64,000 bases of DNA from Prorocentrum cordatum (Eukaryota; Sar; Dinophyceae; Prorocentrales; Prorocentraceae): NCBI GenBank assembly GCA_963575745.1, contig CAUYUJ010012180.1:247295-311294 (forward strand), in the 5' to 3' direction. Made by a program: the position numbers and the translations under genes. Shown in pieces: positions 18,643 to 29,121 of this stretch. Each line of letters begins with the position of its first letter. Positions within the stretch are counted from its first letter, which is position 1. A model generated the notes under the pieces. That model was not told the origin of the DNA. It made no database searches and was given only the letters and a program-made list of their open reading frames with translations.

Positions 18643-21006
18643 GTACGTGCGCAACGCGCCCAGGAGATATCCATCCTGCCCTTCAATGCGGGCCACCTGT
18701 ACACCAAGATCCCCGTCTTCAGGGGGATCCACCTGGCCTTCAGGAGGACGCTGGCCAACGTGGCGGCGTCACGCGTCGGATGCGCCCTAGGCGTCGACGT
18801 ACATCACAGCACGGCGTGTCGGTGGGAGGTGCGCGCGTGCGCTGCCGCAATGGCGTCGTCCCGACGTCTACTGGCAGCCGTCTGTGACTACATAGAGTTG
18901 CAGAACCTCCCGGGCGCTGCTGGGGCGCCCAAGTTCGCGACGTTCGCCAACGTCCTTTTCAAGTGCGACGCGACGAACACGGCGCTATGGCAGCACAAGA
19001 TGAAGTTGCACGGGCTGAGTGCAAAGGCGTCGTTTAGGCTGGCCGGCCGCACATCGACAACGTCGACGTGGCACGCAGATGTGTTAGGTCTTGAGACGCA
19101 GCAGCCAGCAGTTCTACTGGAGACCATTCGGAAGCAGCTCTGCAGCGTTGGCATCCCGTTGTGGGATAAGGTGGCGGAGGGGGGGCCCCCCAAGGCCGCG
19201 TATGCCTACTTGTGCTGCACCGACGGGGGCGGCGACGTCAAGGGCGCCAGGGCAATCATCAGGCAGGACGTGGAATCCCTTAGCAAGTGGATCTTCTTCA
19301 TGGACTTGGACTGCTTAATGCACCAGTCATCCCTGGGCACGTTGGACACGCTGAAGCTCATGGATGCGACGCTGGACCGACTCGTGACGAAGCTGGTTCC
19401 ACTCCACTCAGAGACGAAGGCCCCGAAGAAATATTCCACCACGCTGATGAAGGTCATGAATGTGTGGAGGGGCCACGGCGCTGCGGTGTATTTCGCGCGG
19501 CAGCAGATCGATCCGAAGACGGCCCACAAGGCGCACAGCATGCCGCCGAAGTGTATACCCACAAGATGGGGCACCAAAGACGTCTGCGAGGAGCTTCTCC
19601 TATCCCTGCCCAAGGAGACCTTCATCCTCGCGATGCGCATGTCACTGGACAAGCGCGTGCGGTTTGATAGTCAGAAGCGAAAGAGATTAGAGAAGAAGGA
19701 TGCTCTGGCAGCTGGACTTGAATGGACGATGGCAATCGAGGAAGCCCAACTTGCAGGAGGTACGAACTACACAGAGACAATGAGTAGATGGTCTCGTGAT
19801 GCGATGAATGGTTTGGATTGCCAGCTGTGGTGGTTGCTCGTGGATATATCGTTTGCAGTGCGCCGCCCGTGGCGACGATTGCGAGATTTCTTGCACCGAC
19901 ATGACAAATTAATCAAAACTACAGGGGCGGGGGCTCGAGCCCACTTGGTGTGGGGCGAGGCCGATGCCATATACGAGGACATCCTGACCATGGGCACGAC
20001 GGACGCGTGGACAGACTTGCTGCGAACCTTGGCGGACGAGGATTACCTGCTCGACGCGGCTGTTTCCTGTTGCGAGTTGGGGATGTCCTGCGCAGTGAAC
20101 TTCAAGAAGCGCGTGGTCGACAGGGTGTTCGTCTTCCCCGTCGAAGTGCTGCTCCTCGGCAAGGAGAACCCTGGCGTTCGCTGCCCCGACAGGGCGAAGC
20201 TCGCCAAGGAGATCCTGGAGGCCACCGAATTCAACATGGTCAAGCTGAGCACAATCGCGAGGGATGAGCTGTGCCACTGCGCGGCCACTGGGGACTTGGA
20301 CCCGTCCATGTGGCACTGGATCCGCAACCTCTGCAAGCTCTGGCAGGGAGACACGGAGTTGAACGAGCGATTCAACAAGACGATCAAGGAGGAGCTGGAG
20401 AAGGCGCCGCACATCGGCCACTGCCTGCTAGGATCGAGGTCCATCAACAAAACGCTCTTGCACCACTTGCAGACGTTCCGCGGGAGGCGCGGCCCGCCGA
20501 AGTGGAGCGAGGTGCAGGATTCCTTTTTTTCCCTCGTGGAGCACGTGGCGCAGTGCGACGACGAGGGCGTACTGGAGATCATGGGGGACATATCGCGTTG
20601 GAACGTCGGCGACCTTCCTGCACTCGCTGCTTGTGCAGAGGCTGGGAGGGAGGCGGCCGCGGCGGCGATCGCTGATGCGCCGGTTCCTGCTGCGCCGTCG
20701 CAGTCGCTGCTGCCGATTGGCGATGCGCCGGTGGCGCCGTCGTCTTCGAGTGCCGCGGCGGCCCCAGAACCGCCGGCCATGATGGACATAGATGCGGCGG
20801 TTGCCTTCACTTTCGATGGGCACGACGACGATCGGCCTCGGCTCGCTGGCGATCACCCTCTTCATCATCATCTTCCTGAAGATGCTGAGCACGAGGATCA
20901 GCCGCAGCCGCCCTCGGACAAGGACCGCCAGCGGGAAAAGGGGGGAGAAGGAGGGGAAGGAGGAGGAGGCGGAGGAGGGGTGAGGAGGAGGAGGAGGAGG
21001 AGCTGA
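18643..21006 (+). CDS. Large unrecognised ORF, possibly hAT-type transposase relic
   Basis: The frame is open from 18643 to the TGA at 21004-21006; ATG candidates include 18850. About 690 residues have normal composition, then the tail from about 20640 becomes Ala/Pro-rich and finally Gly/Arg-rich where it enters a GGA microsatellite. DLDCLMHQSSLG followed by PTRWGTKD recalls the Cys-His and Trp blocks of hAT transposases, and LNERFNKTIKEEL lies near the C-terminus. I cannot identify a full catalytic DDE set, so the family call is weak. It may be a domesticated or decayed transposase, or an unrelated dinoflagellate-specific protein. It appears intronless. Confidence 0.4.
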   Translation, partial: VRAQRAQEISILPFNAGHLYTKIPVFRGIHLAFRRTLANVAASRVGCALGVDVHHSTACRWEVRACAAAMASSRRLLAAVCDYIELQNLPGAAGAPKFATFANVLFKCDATNTALWQHKMKLHGLSAKASFRLAGRTSTTSTWHADVLGLETQQPAVLLETIRKQLCSVGIPLWDKVAEGGPPKAAYAYLCCTDGGGDVKGARAIIRQDVESLSKWIFFMDLDCLMHQSSLGTLDTLKLMDATLDRLVTKLVPLHSETKAPKKYSTTLMKVMNVWRGHGAAVYFARQQIDPKTAHKAHSMPPKCIPTRWGTKDVCEELLLSLPKETFILAMRMSLDKRVRFDSQKRKRLEKKDALAAGLEWTMAIEEAQLAGGTNYTETMSRWSRDAMNGLDCQLWWLLVDISFAVRRPWRRLRDFLHRHDKLIKTTGAGARAHLVWGEADAIYEDILTMGTTDAWTDLLRTLADEDYLLDAAVSCCELGMSCAVNFKKRVVDRVFVFPVEVLLLGKENPGVRCPDRAKLAKEILEATEFNMVKLSTIARDELCHCAATGDLDPSMWHWIRNLCKLWQGDTELNERFNKTIKEELEKAPHIGHCLLGSRSINKTLLHHLQTFRGRRGPPKWSEVQDSFFSLVEHVAQCDDEGVLEIMGDISRWNVGDLPALAACAEAGREAAAAAIADAPVPAAPSQSLLPIGDAPVAPSSSSAAAAPEPPAMMDIDAAVAFTFDGHDDDRPRLAGDHPLHHHLPEDAEHEDQPQPPSDKDRQREKGGEGGEGGGGGGGVRRRRRRS

Positions 21007-21103
21007 GTTGGAGGTCGGTCGGGAGTCAGAGAAAAGTAGGATATCGACACATCGTTGCACTCGCAGTTCCACAGGCTCTGGTTGACCGCCACGAGCTGCG
21101 ACG

Positions 21104-21906
21104 CCATGAAAGGACTCCGATCTGCATTATGCTTTGGGGTCCAGGGGATGTGCGAGGGGTGGAGATGCTTCGGTAAGCACGGGTACGATCTACATCTAGT
21201 CAAGTGTGATCATGCGAGTGTGCACGGAGAACTCGTGGAGCCGATCGACATCAGCTCGTCCCGGGAGATGGTCCGAGAGGGAAGGCAAGGAGGGCAATCC
21301 TTGGTCTTGTGGAAGCGAGACTTCGAGAGTTTGGGGCCCAACGGCACAATCGTCTTCAGCGCCAGAGAGGAGTGGGCAACAATTAGGTATGTTCGTGCGA
21401 AGGGGAAGACCAGCAAGGCAAAGCCCAAACCCAAGCCCAGACCACCCTCGGACCCCGACGACGACGACGACAGCGACGGTGGCTCCAGCGGCTCTGGCGA
21501 CGACACCGACAACAACAGCAGCGATGGCGAAGTCTTCGTCGATCCAGGCGCAGACGCAGTGGTCGAGCACAGCCGCAGGAAGGCAGCAAAGACGAAACCT
21601 AAGATGCCCGACGAAACTATCTATGAGGGGCCTGGGGAGGATCCTGATGAAAAAGCGTTGGCTGCCGCGCACGACGCTGCCATTGCCATCGCATCCGGCA
21701 GCGGCGACGGCCTTGGGAGGCCAACCTTATCTTCAGAGGAGGTGAAGACGACATTGGCTCACTGGGACACTAAAGTCAGGGAATGCTTCCGTAACTTGTC
21801 GTGGAGAGGTGATAGATTGGGCCTCGCGCTCGGACAGAATCGCGAGTTGGCCCTCATCTCGGCTCCGCAAGGTGACTGGGCCCGCCCCCCCCCCATCCCG
21901 CGTTAG
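21104..21906 (+). CDS. Hypothetical protein with acidic low-complexity region
   Basis: The likely start is ATG 21104 (MKGLRSALCFGVQGMCEG); the frame is open from 21055. The N-terminal 110 residues look globular, with CFGKHGYDLHLVKCDH. Then a Lys/Pro stretch and an Asp/Ser-rich acidic stretch (PDDDDDSDGGSSGSGDDTD, about 21451-21520) precede a helical-looking C-terminal part. The frame ends in a C-rich tract that may already be intron, so this may be one exon of a longer gene. I do not recognise a family. Confidence 0.4.
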
Positions 21907-22312
21907 TTTCGCCTCCCCTGGAGCTTTCTTGACGAGGGGGGCGAGTATGAGGAAACGGAGGGATGGGGGGGGGAGGAGGAGGAGGAGGAGGGTGGGAGGT
22001 GGGAGGGCGGGAGGGAGGAGCAGGATGTGAGCGCACAGACGCCCGCCGTAGGCGAGAACCAGACGGTGACCCTCGTACATTTCCCTGGCGAAGCTCAACG
22101 TGTTCGCCAAGAGCCTTCCCTCGCGCGCGCCCAGCGCGTCCTGCTGGATGACCTAGGTAGGATCATTTTTTCGCCCGTCAGCGTTCGCCCCCCCCGAGGA
22201 TTTCCAAAGCCCATTCACAGAAGTGATTCTGCCGGCAGCGGGGTGCTCAATGGTGAAAGCGAAAAGCTTCCTTAGGGAGCAGTGCCCTCCACAAGTGCTT
22301 TTTTTGAGTCGC
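21907..22312. other. No gene seen; GGA tract and spacer
   Basis: A G-rich tract (21965-22022) is followed by about 290 bases with only short frames. Nothing else stands out. Confidence 0.4.
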
Positions 22313-22327
22313 TTATGGCAGCTGTCC

Positions 22328-22570
22328 ATGAGCGGCGGGTTCGGCTGGGTGCACGGCGGGGCTTGTGACCTCTGCGAGGACCCTGCAGATACTCGAACGC
22401 GCCCTCTCTGCCAATTGAGCTACCACGATTCCTGTTGTAAGATCCTCGTGGATGCCGCGGCCAAGCAGGGCCTCGATGGCCCCTCTAGGCCTTCCAATGC
22501 TGCGCTGTGGCCCCGCCCGCTGCGAACAGCTGGCGCGCTGTGCCACGTGTGCTGTTGGTTTTACGGCTAG
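22328..22570 (+). CDS. Exon-like piece with Cys pairs (possible zinc finger)
   Basis: A short frame reads SMSGGFGWVHGGACDLCEDP, then LCQLSYHDSCC and finally LCHVCCWFYG. The CxxC, CxxxxxHxxCC and CxxCC arrangement resembles a PHD- or RING-like zinc-binding layout, but spacing does not match a family I can name. TAG follows at 22568. It may be one exon of a gene spanning 21-25 kb together with its neighbours, which show similar Cys and acidic features. Confidence 0.35.
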   Translation: MSGGFGWVHGGACDLCEDPADTRTRPLCQLSYHDSCCKILVDAAAKQGLDGPSRPSNAALWPRPLRTAGALCHVCCWFYG

Positions 22571-22948
22571 GCGAGGAGAGGAGGAGGAGAAGGAGGAGAG
22601 GAGGAGAGGAAGATGGGGGAAAGTGAGGCTGAGGAGGGCAATATGGTGTTGAAGCAATGCATGAGGAAAACGAGTGTGGCCGATGGCCCATGGCAATTGC
22701 ATGATTTCAAATGATATTCGTAGCCGGAAGAGGCTCGGTAGAGATGGCAGCGAGGGAGCCGGGCGCCCGGCTGAGACTCTGAAGATGAGTCCAGCCATCG
22801 GGTGCCCGAAGTCGTCCCTGGCCGGCGCCGGCGTTGCGAGAGCGGGATGGGGGCAGGACAAAACACCCTCTGCCTGCCCTCTACCTCCTCCATGCTCCTC
22901 CTCCTCCGTCGTCGTCGTCGGGGGGAGGAGGAGGCGGAGGAGGTGAGT
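22571..22948. other. No gene seen
   Basis: GGA-rich tract (22571-22635), then about 250 bases of mixed sequence and a GTC/GGA microsatellite (22900-22945). No credible ORF. Confidence 0.4.
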
Positions 22949-23088
22949 TGCGCATTCGCGCCCGCGTAAATGCGACCCCCCCCCCTTTCCTCCTCTCCCT
23001 CCCAGCTCCTCCTCCTTGAGGAGAGGAGCTTAAGGAGAGGAGGAGGAGGAGGGGGATGGGGTCACATTTACGCGGGCGCAAAAGTGCA
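22949..23088. mobile_element. MITE-like inverted-repeat element
   Basis: Left arm 22949-22979 and right arm 23058-23088 are reverse complements over about 30 bases, with core GCGCCCGCGTAAATG. The middle is C-rich then G-rich, so the whole 140 bp can fold. No ORF. Confidence 0.7.
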
Positions 23089-23121
23089 ATTGTTCGCCCA
23101 GGAGAGGAGAAGGAGAGGAGA

Positions 23122-23811
23122 AGTAGGGGGAAGATAGGGAGGAAGAGGAAGAGGTGGGTCGTCGTCGTCGTCGCCCTCGCCGCCCTCGCCGCCGCCCCGC
23201 CACCTTACGCCGAGAACATTCTTAACAAGCAGGCGCCTCCGATCCAGCGCCCTCGCGCCCCGGAGCGCGCGCCGGGGGAGGGGGGGGGGTTGGGGGAGGC
23301 AGGAGAAAGGCAGGCAAGGACAGGCGCTGCGTCTCGCCGAGGGCTCATAGATTTCAATCTCGCAGAGAACTCGGGGATAGTAAACGTGGCGACTCCTCCT
23401 CCTCCTCCTCCTCCTCCTCCTCCTCCTCCCTCGCGCTGTCACTCATCGTTTTCCCCTCCCTTTCCGAGGCGACCATGGGGGGAAGATGGGGGCGCGTGCG
23501 TGGGGGGACCACTGGAATCCCCCAGGTTACCAGCGGGGGAAGAGGGCCACTGGAATCCACCAGGCGCGGGGGGGCAACTTGAATCCCCCAGGCGATGGGT
23601 GGCGCAAGAAACGCGATATACACATAAACTTTCGGAGGTCCGCGCTGATTTCTTGGATCGGCGGGCCCCCCAGGCCGCGCGCCACCCCTGGCGCGCTCCG
23701 CGCGCCAGGGTAGGAGGGCCCAACGCCGACCCAAGAAGTCTGCGCGGACCTCCGAAAGTTTATGTTTATGTTGTTGCGTGTTCCTCCAGCACCCCCTCCC
23801 CTCCCTCACTC
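23122..23811 (+). mobile_element. Composite dispersed repeat, copy A
   Basis: It matches copy B (31419-32350) from AGTAGGGGGAAGATAGGG to the CTCCAGC-CCTCCC region. It contains a CCT tract (23397-23432), short tandem units with CACTGGAATCCCCC (23505-23595) and a long hairpin (23623-23764). A 3' splice-like CTTCCTTCAG lies just downstream at 23812-23822, so this copy could sit in an intron. Confidence 0.75.
23623..23764. repeat. Long hairpin, CATAAACTTTCGGAGG family
   Basis: Arms of about 48 bp start CATAAACTTTCGGAGG and end in its complement, with a GC-rich loop containing CTGGCGCGCTCCGCGC. The same unit recurs at 32163-32304, and diverged at 39525-39652, 55269-55395 and 57980-58130. Confidence 0.8.
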
Positions 23812-23822
23812 ATCTTCCTTCA

Positions 23823-24301
23823 GGAGCTTAGAAGACCCGCAGAAGTTCTGGTCCAGACAGGCTTTCTCTCTAGCACTCCTGATCGCGAACCACGCCCCTG
23901 GCATTTCAGAGCGCGCCAGCGCGATGGAGCAGCAACCTCAACCTCGTGGCGCATACAGTCCGAACCGCAGTCGGTCCCCAGCTCCATATCGCCTCTACAA
24001 GAACCAGCAGGGGAATTTAGAGCCGCCCGTTCGCCCAAACCGTTTGGCCCCACGCCCACGAATTCTTAGAGTTGGTGAAGTTGAGGATGTGGATCCAACC
24101 TGGCACGACATTCTCATGATGTCTTTCAAGATGGATGTGGTCCATCCCGGGAAGGAATGGCCTCGCCCGACCCACGTGCTGTCCAATTGCCGCGACGTGT
24201 TGCTCTGCACGGTCTGTGGAGCGTGGACTAGGCGTGCTCGTACGAAGCTCCTCCTTCAGGATGGGCGGGGGGGGAGCGGTCTGAGAGTGTCAGAGCATCA
24301 G
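23823..24301 (+). CDS. Hypothetical protein, exon 1
   Basis: The frame continues through a TTCCTTCAG acceptor-like site and has ATG 23924 (MEQQPQPRGAYSPNRSRSPAP). The N-terminus is disordered; the segment VDPTWHDILMMSFKMDVVHP then DVLLCTVCGAWTRRARTKLL looks folded, with a CxxC pair. The frame then enters a short putative intron (about 24302-24407, ending TTGACAG), after which exon 2 resumes with CTCKRTRYHSVCLRRMSEG. Exon phase does not join perfectly, perhaps because of the G run at 24409-24420. Function unknown. Confidence 0.45.
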
Positions 24302-24407
24302 GGTGCGTGCTGTATGAATTTAGTGGAGTGTTGTTTGATATGTTTGTGTTGGGTGCATGGATGTGTTTGTTGTTCCCTCCCTTCCCTCCTTGCTTTCATC
24401 TTGACAG

Positions 24408-24845
24408 AGGGGGGGGGGGGAATGCACCTGCAAGCGCACGCGGTACCACTCGGTCTGCTTGAGGCGCATGTCCGAGGGCAAGTACCCTCGCTCGGATGGG
24501 ACTTGGTTCGGGCCACAGGACAAGCGCATTCGGATGGTCAGTGACAGCAGCAGCGAGGACGATGATGACTCCTTCCATGACGACAGCAACTCTGACGACA
24601 GCGATGAATCGTCCTCCCACTGGGGCGATGGTCACAACGTTCCACAGTCAGAGAAGGACGGCGCGAAGGATCAATCATCCTGGCGCGCTGAGCTAGGGGC
24701 CCTGCAGCTAGGGGGTTCGGATGTCGTCGACGAGGAGAGGGCGCAGAAGGCGCTGCAGGCTGCCTCATCTTCAGGCTCATCCTCGCCCTCTTCTTCGGCC
24801 CCGTTGGCCGGCAGCGGTAGCGGCGGCGCTGGTAGCGGTCCGTAG
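24408..24845 (+). CDS. Hypothetical protein, exon 2
   Basis: After a G run the frame gives CTCKRTRYHSVCLRRM, a second Cys cluster that could complete a zinc site with CTVC of exon 1, then DGTWFGPQDKRIRM. The tail is Ser/Asp-rich and acidic (SSSEDDDDSFHDDSNSDDSD, 24541-24600) followed by a Ser/Gly-rich end with a TAG stop at 24843-24845. The Cys head plus acidic tail is shared in style with the ORF at 21.1 kb. Confidence 0.45.
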   Translation, partial: RGGGECTCKRTRYHSVCLRRMSEGKYPRSDGTWFGPQDKRIRMVSDSSSEDDDDSFHDDSNSDDSDESSSHWGDGHNVPQSEKDGAKDQSSWRAELGALQLGGSDVVDEERAQKALQAASSSGSSSPSSSAPLAGSGSGGAGSGP

Positions 24846-25336
24846 TCGCATAGTCGCAGATGGATATCGAAGAGGCCAACTAGGTTTGCTAGCTCAGGAG
24901 GGGACTCCAGTGGCCAAATCATTTGGTTAGTCCGCCCATCGACGCTCTAGGGCCCCAGGACATCGCGAAGTCGACCAGCCCTGACTTGTCATCGTTGACC
25001 TTGTTCCTCCCCGATGTGCTGGGTGAAGATGAAGAAGGATCCAACATGATGGGTCGTGGGTTGTTCGACTTCGTAAGTTTTTTTTTTTTTTTGCATCTGT
25101 GGCATGTAAATACCCCTAGGTAGATGATTGCACGAGACAGGTATGAGGGACGGCCTGCGTCGCTTTCATGTACGTAATTTTCGGTGGTGCGTGCCGATTC
25201 TGAATCTCCCTAGCGCCTGCTACTTTCTGTTGCCGCGTCGCAAGAGTCGAGGTGCATCTTGAGATTTCAATGCTGAGAACGAGATTATTCCTTTGGATGC
25301 CTGTGTCATTCCCACGCATTCCTTCCCTCTCCGGAT
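24846..25336. other. No gene seen
   Basis: Mixed-composition spacer with a poly-T run (25079-25092). Short frames only. Confidence 0.4.
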
Positions 25337-25806
25337 GGGTGGGGTAGCAAAATCATTCCTCGCTCTCATTCTACTCTCTTCCTTCTTGCGCCTCCTCCTC
25401 TCCCTCCTCCTCCTCCTCCTCCTCCTCCTCCTTCTCCTCCTCCCCCCCCCCTCCTCCTCGATTTCTCCTCCTCCCGTTCCCCCCCCCCCCTCCCCCACCT
25501 TCCTCGCACCCCTCATCCTCCAGATCGGGGGCTGCCGAGCGGCCCGGGGTCCTGGGTGTAGATGTCGGCGCCAGCTCCGCCGACGCCTCCCCTTCCCTCC
25601 AGTCACATTCCCTTCCTCTCCTTCACCCCTCTGATACCGCTAGGTGGCCCAGCGTCGTTCTGTTGAACGACCTGGCGATCGGGCAGCCGCCAATCGGTCC
25701 AGGTTGAACGATCCGCGCGGTGTCAGGAGCCAACGTCAACGTCATCGCAACGTGAACCCCCCATATTGACAAATCTATGCGCGGGGTATGCATGTGCTTT
25801 TCCAAG
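25337..25806 (+). mobile_element. Dispersed element D, copy 1
   Basis: About 470 bp matching 34651-35074. It starts near GGGGTAGCAAAATCATTCC, has a pyrimidine-rich CTC tract, then GTTGAACGA palindromic motifs and ends near GTGCTTTTCCAAG. The GTTGAACGATC / GGTTGAACGATC motifs link it to the MITEs at 31453 and 37001. No clear terminal inverted repeats. Confidence 0.75.
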
Positions 25807-25952
25807 ATATCAATTGTGCTATATACTGGCGTACTTGTGGCGTGCGAGAAGCAAGATAAGGAGGAAGAAGAGGAACATCGCAACAACTCTCTGGAGGGAT
25901 TTGTGCCGATGATGCTCATGCAACATATCCTTTGATGAGAGGAGGGGCCGAA

Positions 25953-27897
25953 CGTTGAAGGACTACCTGCAACGATGCCCTGTGATGGCAGCCTGTTGAA
26001 GGATGTCCTGCAACGGGGCTTCCTTGGGAAATGTGCGTTGAAGGATTTCCTGCAACGGACCTTTGGGAGGGCCATCCGTTGCAGGATTTCCTTCAACGCC
26101 ATCCTCTCCCATAGCCCCGTTGCAGGAAATCCTTCAACGTGCTGCCCTCTCAGGTGCCCGTTGCAGGAAATCCTTCAACGCCTAGCTCTCTGGGATGTCC
26201 GTTGAAGGATTTCCTGCGACAGACACCTGGTAGGCTTTGGCGTTGAAGGATTTCCTGCAACGAGGACCTGTGATGACAGCCCGTTGAAGGATTTCCTGCA
26301 ACGGGTCGCCCTGGGAAAGACGGCGTTGGATGATTTCCTGCAACGGATCCTTGGGGGGGGCATCCGTTGCAGGAAATCCTTCAACGCCTTCCTCTTTCAG
26401 AGCTCCGTTGCAGGAACTCCTTAAACATGTTGCCCTATCAGGTGTCCGTTGCAGGAAATCCTTCAACGCCTAGCTCTCCAGGATGTCCGTTGAAGGATTT
26501 CCTGCAGCGACCCCCCGTGGTGGCAGCATGTTGACGGATTTTCTGCAACGGGGCTTCCTCGGGACATGTGCGTTGAAGGATGTCCTGCGACGGACTCTTG
26601 GGATGGCCATCCATTGCAGGAAATCCTTCAACACCATCCTCTCCCAGAGCCCTGTTGCAGGAAATCCTTCAACGTGCTGCCCTCGCAGGCGCCCGTTGCA
26701 GGAAATCCTTCAACGCCTAGCTCTCTGGGATGTCCGTTGAATGATTTCCTGCCACGGCCACCTGGGAGGCTTTGTCGTTGAAGGATTTCCTGCAACGATG
26801 ACCTGTGATGACAGACCGTTGAAGGATTTCCTGCAACGTAGCATCTTGGAAACAGGTGGTGTTGACTGATTTCCTGCAACGGGCTCTTGGGAGGGCCAGC
26901 TGTTGCAGGAACTCCTTCAACGCCCTCCTCTCCCAGAGCCCTGTTGCAGGAAATCCTTCAACGTGCTGCCCTCTCAGTTGCCCGTTGCAGGAAATCCTAC
27001 AACGCCTAGCTCTATGGGATGTCCGTTGAAGGATTTCCTGCAACAGCCACCTGGGGGGCTTGGGTGTTGAAGGATTTCCTGCAACGAGGACCTGTGAGGA
27101 CAGCCCGTTGACGTATTTCCTGCAACGGGGCATCCTGGGAACGAGAGCGTTGACGGATTTCCTGCAACGGACCCTTGGGAGGGCCACCTGTTGCAGGAAA
27201 TCTGTCAACGCATTCCTCTCCCAGAGCCCCGTTGCAGGAAATCCTTCAACGCGATGCCCTCTCAGGTGCCCGTTGCAGGAAATCCTTCAACACCTAGCTC
27301 TCCAGGGTGCCCGTTGAAGGACTTCCTGCAACAACCCCCTGGGAGGCTTGGGCGTTGAAGGGTTTCCTGCAACGAGGTCCTGTGATGACAGCCCGTTGAC
27401 GGATTTCCTGCAACGAGATATCCTGGGGATGGGGGCGTCGAAGGATTTCGTGCAACGGGCTATTGGGGGGGGCCTACGTCGCAGGATATCCTTCAACGCC
27501 CTCATCTCCCAGAGCCCCGTTGCAGGAAACCCTTCAACGTGCTGCACTCTCAGGTGTCTGTTGCAGGAAGTCCTTCAACGCCTACCTCTCCATGATGTCC
27601 GTTGAATGATTTCCTGTAACGCCCTGCTGGCGTTGACGTATTTCTTGCAACGAGCTTCCTTCACGTGGCTTCGTTGCAGGAGCTCCTTCAACGCCTACAT
27701 CTCTGAACCAATTGTTGAAGATGTTCATGCAACGAGACTTTGGGATGGTGATCCCTTGCCATCTGTCCTTCACCACCACTATTCCATATGAGCATCTTGT
27801 AGGACATCCTTCAGCGTCCATATCCCCAGACATCCATCGCAGGATTTTCTTCAATAGTTTGCTCGCTCATAGTTTTGTTGAACATTTATTCAACATT
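25953..27897. repeat. Array of about 47 near-palindromes at 41-bp period
   Basis: Each unit is a 22-bp near-palindrome (halves CGTTGAAGGA and TCCTGCAACG around TT) in forward or reverse orientation, told apart by one A-G mismatch and the TT/AA centre. Start-to-start spacing is 41 bp almost throughout, with one 42-43-bp step per block. Orientation follows four forward then three reverse, so a 288-bp higher-order unit repeats (anchors 26200, 26488, 27024, 27312, 27600; one block at 26488 lacks a unit). Spacers are about 19 bp and recur between blocks, so they are not unique. Units decay toward the right end. Confidence 0.92.
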
Positions 27898-27985
27898 CAT
27901 CCCAATCAGGAATCCATTGTGACCAGTATTTAACTATACAACACCCAACTGTACGAAGATAGCCGCACTTCACAAATCACACTCT
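27876..27985 (+). repeat. Upstream direct repeat, copy 1
   Basis: Diverged copy of 29122-29243. Both begin with a degenerate array unit (TGTTGAA...CAACATTCA), share CAGGAA-CCATTGTGA and CGAAGATAGCCGCACTTC, and end at CTAAG upstream of a gene. Confidence 0.75.
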
Positions 27986-28042
27986 AAGACCCTCAGAGAT
28001 GGAAGCGTTTGGAACGCGTCACCTGCGCCACCATCATCCGCA

Positions 28043-28065
28043 TGTGCAGCCATTTTGGCTCTGTG
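28043..28065 (+). other. Spliced-leader relic
   Basis: Contains GCAGCCATTTTGGCTC, one or two changes from the dinoflagellate spliced-leader core. It lies 68 bases before the likely ATG of the next gene. Confidence 0.75.
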
Positions 28066-28132
28066 GGAGTTGCTTCACTTGCGAGGCTTTGCGTGCCCAG
28101 GCGGGCTGTCCAGACAACTCATCCAAGGTATC

Positions 28133-28879
28133 ATGGACCCTACGGCGTATAGCAGGATTATTATGACAGACCTCGCATCACCCCTTGATGAACAATCAGA
28201 AGCGGAAGAGGCACATTCCCTAATTCAAGATTTTCATTCCAACATGGCGGTGCTGCGCGCTGGCGGAGCATCTGGGCCGTTCTATGGTATCAGCGGGTTC
28301 AAAGACCACCGAGTTCCTTATCGTGAGTTTCCACAAGTAACATCGGAACCTATATCCTTGGTGTATTGGGGGTCTCCCAATTGGTCTCATAAAGATGACT
28401 CCGCTACTGCTCAGTTCAAATCTTCTGAACAATTCAAGACCAATTCATTTGAAAGCATGGCGTGGCTAGCGCAGAATGCCTTCATCCTCATGACATTCGG
28501 ATGCTTCTACAAAGTGGAATTCTGGCAACCACGTTACAAGAAGGGCGAGTATAATGGATTCATGTCGAAGCGGAGCCTCATCGTTACAGAAGGGTATTTC
28601 AGGTCATACAAACCGTTGGCTTCAGGTGAACTGCTTAGTTATGTACACCCAGGAGAAGATATCATGGTGGCGATGCTCGTCCCAGATCGGTTCAAGCAGT
28701 GTGTGCAATGGTGCAATGGGCAGTGTGACGTAGGCGCCACCATGCTAGCAGTCCTCGCAACAATGAGTGGAACAGAGAAAGCGGTCGAGCTCGGCGGGCA
28801 TACGTTCAGTTTGAGCTGCGAAATCCACTTGGCGAATTTGGAGAAGATGCAGGAATCTGAAGTTACCAATACTGTGTAG
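28133..28879 (+). CDS. Unknown intronless gene next to the palindrome array
   Basis: The first ATG after the spliced-leader relic (28133) gives 248 residues starting MDPTAYSRIIMTDLASPLDE. Composition is ordinary and the GC content is lower than the neighbours. Segments such as FESMAWLAQNAFILMTFGCFYKVEF look like a folded core, and a Cys motif WCNGQCDVG is near residue 200. I recognise no family. With the relic and no introns it is probably a retroposed gene. It shares its upstream repeat with the methyltransferase gene, so the two may be co-regulated or duplicated as a unit. Confidence 0.6.
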   Translation: MDPTAYSRIIMTDLASPLDEQSEAEEAHSLIQDFHSNMAVLRAGGASGPFYGISGFKDHRVPYREFPQVTSEPISLVYWGSPNWSHKDDSATAQFKSSEQFKTNSFESMAWLAQNAFILMTFGCFYKVEFWQPRYKKGEYNGFMSKRSLIVTEGYFRSYKPLASGELLSYVHPGEDIMVAMLVPDRFKQCVQWCNGQCDVGATMLAVLATMSGTEKAVELGGHTFSLSCEIHLANLEKMQESEVTNTV

Positions 28880-29121
28880 AGCCATGATGCACTGCAATGT
28901 GATGTGCTTATCATTTGGCAATCTCAGACGAGATAACTTTGACGCAGGCAACTGCTGGAATATTTGTTCACGTTCGCTAAACGCAGACGTGGGCGAACCA
29001 TATTTGTAGGTTGTGTTTAAGCTTCGAACAACTCGGAGTATTACACTCGAATTCAGTAACTGATATTTCGTCCCGATATTGGTGGGCTGGCGACGTGCGC
29101 GCTGCCACACTCTGGTAGATG

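Noticed and set aside
22385-22450. tRNA-like sequence on the minus strand (A-box-like TAGCTCAATTGG and GTTCGAGTA)
   Set aside because: The two boxes are too close, there is no anticodon arm, and the stretch also reads as protein. Probably chance.
25953-27897. CRISPR array
   Set aside because: Repeats occur in both orientations, spacers recur between blocks, no cas genes, and the genome is eukaryotic. It is a higher-order palindromic satellite.
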